Below, piece after piece: positions 14,218 through 14,907 of a stretch of DNA of 14,907 bases (its first letter is position 1; each line of letters starts with the position of its first letter). The stretch is from contig JBJKZS010000004.1 in NCBI GenBank assembly GCA_045569115.1, forward strand, positions 1 through 14,907, in the 5' to 3' direction. The stretch is from S15-B10 sp045569115. Lineage in GTDB: Bacteria; Fidelibacterota; Marinisomatia; Marinisomatales; S15-B10. The translations under genes and the position numbers were made by a program. The notes beneath the pieces were generated by a model. It searched no databases and was not told the origin of the DNA. It was given only the letters and a program-made list of their open reading frames with translations.

Positions 14218-14907
14218 GTGGAAGTTACATTTGATAATCTATTAAGTACAGGCGCACACTTTGGTCATCTAACGCGCCGTTGGCATCCAAACTATAGTCC
14301 TTATATACTAATGGAGCGGAATGGTATCCATATTATCAATCTTGAAGAAACACTGAAAGGCCTTACTAAATCTATTGAGTTTCTTTCTGAAATAGTTAGT
14401 GATGGTGGTGAAATTTTATTTGTTGGCACCAAAAAGAATGCTAAAGATATCATTCAGCAAGAAGCTGATAAATGTGGAATGTTTTATATTGTTGAAAGAT
14501 GGTTAGGTGGTACTTTGACAAACTTTTCTACGATTCGAAAAAGTATAAAACGATTACAGCTTTTAGAAAAAGAATCAAGTCCAATTTATGAAAATTCCAC
14601 AAAAAAAGAGATTTTGTCCCTAGAAAGAGAAATGATTCGCCTTCAAGATTTACATCGTGGCATAAAGGATATGAAAAGACTTCCCAATGCTGTATTTGTT
14701 GTTGATGCAATGCATGAGTCGATTGCTGTGAGTGAAGCCAAAAGGTTAGAAATTCCCGTTGTTTCTATTGTTGATACAAATACGGATCCAGATACTGTTG
14801 ATTATCCTATTCCTGCTAATGATGATTCAATTCGTGCGATCAAATTAATTGTAGGAGAAATATCTAGATCTATTTGCGATTCACGTTCGATAGCTTATCC
14901 AACTGGC
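14218..14907 (+). CDS. rpsB: 30S ribosomal protein S2 (3' end beyond window)
   Basis: 230 codons are present with no stop, so the gene continues past the window edge. S2 binds the 30S shoulder/neck and helps recruit S1. Clear motifs are LLSTGAHFGHLTRRWHPNYSPYILMERNGIHIINLEETL near the start, FVGTKKNAKDIIQQEA, RWLGGTLTNFSTIRKSIKRL, LPNAVFVVDAMHESIAVSEAKRLEIPVVSIVDTNTDPDTVDYPIPANDDSIRAIKLI. The start is GTG 14218, with AGGA (14207-14210) seven bases upstream. It follows rplM-rpsI, and tsf commonly comes next in bacteria, but that is outside the window. Confidence 0.96.
   Translation, partial: MEVTFDNLLSTGAHFGHLTRRWHPNYSPYILMERNGIHIINLEETLKGLTKSIEFLSEIVSDGGEILFVGTKKNAKDIIQQEADKCGMFYIVERWLGGTLTNFSTIRKSIKRLQLLEKESSPIYENSTKKEILSLEREMIRLQDLHRGIKDMKRLPNAVFVVDAMHESIAVSEAKRLEIPVVSIVDTNTDPDTVDYPIPANDDSIRAIKLIVGEISRSICDSRSIAYPTG

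Noticed and set aside
14528..14710. Minus-strand open frame near the window end
   Set aside because: It is antisense to rpsB, which is recognisable across its whole visible length.
1..14907. A novel multi-gene defence, mobile or biosynthetic system
   Set aside because: Nearly all genes are recognisable housekeeping genes in tight operons. No transposase, integrase of phage type, toxin-antitoxin pair, CRISPR array or composition break was seen; the Xer protein is of the chromosomal dimer-resolution type.

Overview
The window reads as a stretch of core, housekeeping chromosome from a low-GC, Gram-negative-like bacterium. All supported genes are on the + strand and tightly packed. The combination of a bacterial geranylgeranylglyceryl-phosphate (GGGP) synthase, a stand-alone glutamate formimidoyltransferase, GmhA, MutH-independent-type MutL, PyrR, and mostly weak or absent Shine-Dalgarno (SD) motifs points to the Fibrobacteres-Chlorobi-Bacteroidetes (FCB) superphylum. 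A marine Candidatus Marinimicrobia (SAR406)-like lineage is my best guess. This is inference from gene content, not a phylogenetic result.

Layout. (1) 1-634: the end of an upstream unit, with an unrecognised small protein, a short DUF350-like membrane protein, and a clear intrinsic terminator. (2) 721-5803: efp-accB-accC-gcvH-GGGP synthase-gmhA-xer recombinase, probably one long transcription unit joining translation elongation, fatty-acid initiation (biotin carrier and biotin carboxylase), a lipoyl carrier, an ether-lipid type prenyltransferase, sedoheptulose-7-phosphate isomerase and chromosome dimer resolution. (3) 5797-10360: an M50 (site-2 type) protease, a 42-aa membrane peptide coupled to it, ftcD, mutL and miaA. 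(4) 10390-13261: a PyrR-type attenuator leader followed by pyrR-pyrB-pyrC, the regulated start of de novo pyrimidine synthesis. (5) 13361-14907: rplM-rpsI-rpsB, the ribosomal protein cluster, with rpsB cut by the window end.

Many junctions are overlaps of 1 to 26 bases (efp/accB, xer/M50, M50/small ORF, mutL/miaA, pyrB/pyrC, rplM/rpsI), so translational coupling is probably common. Several genes start at TTG or GTG.

I see no mobile element, CRISPR array, tRNA or rRNA, and no obviously novel multi-gene defence or biosynthetic system. The observations most worth a second look are the pyr leader, where an SD is embedded in the terminator stem; the bacterial GGGP synthase; the missing conventional start codon of the Xer recombinase; and the small, uncharacterised peptides at 6429 and possibly 7605.
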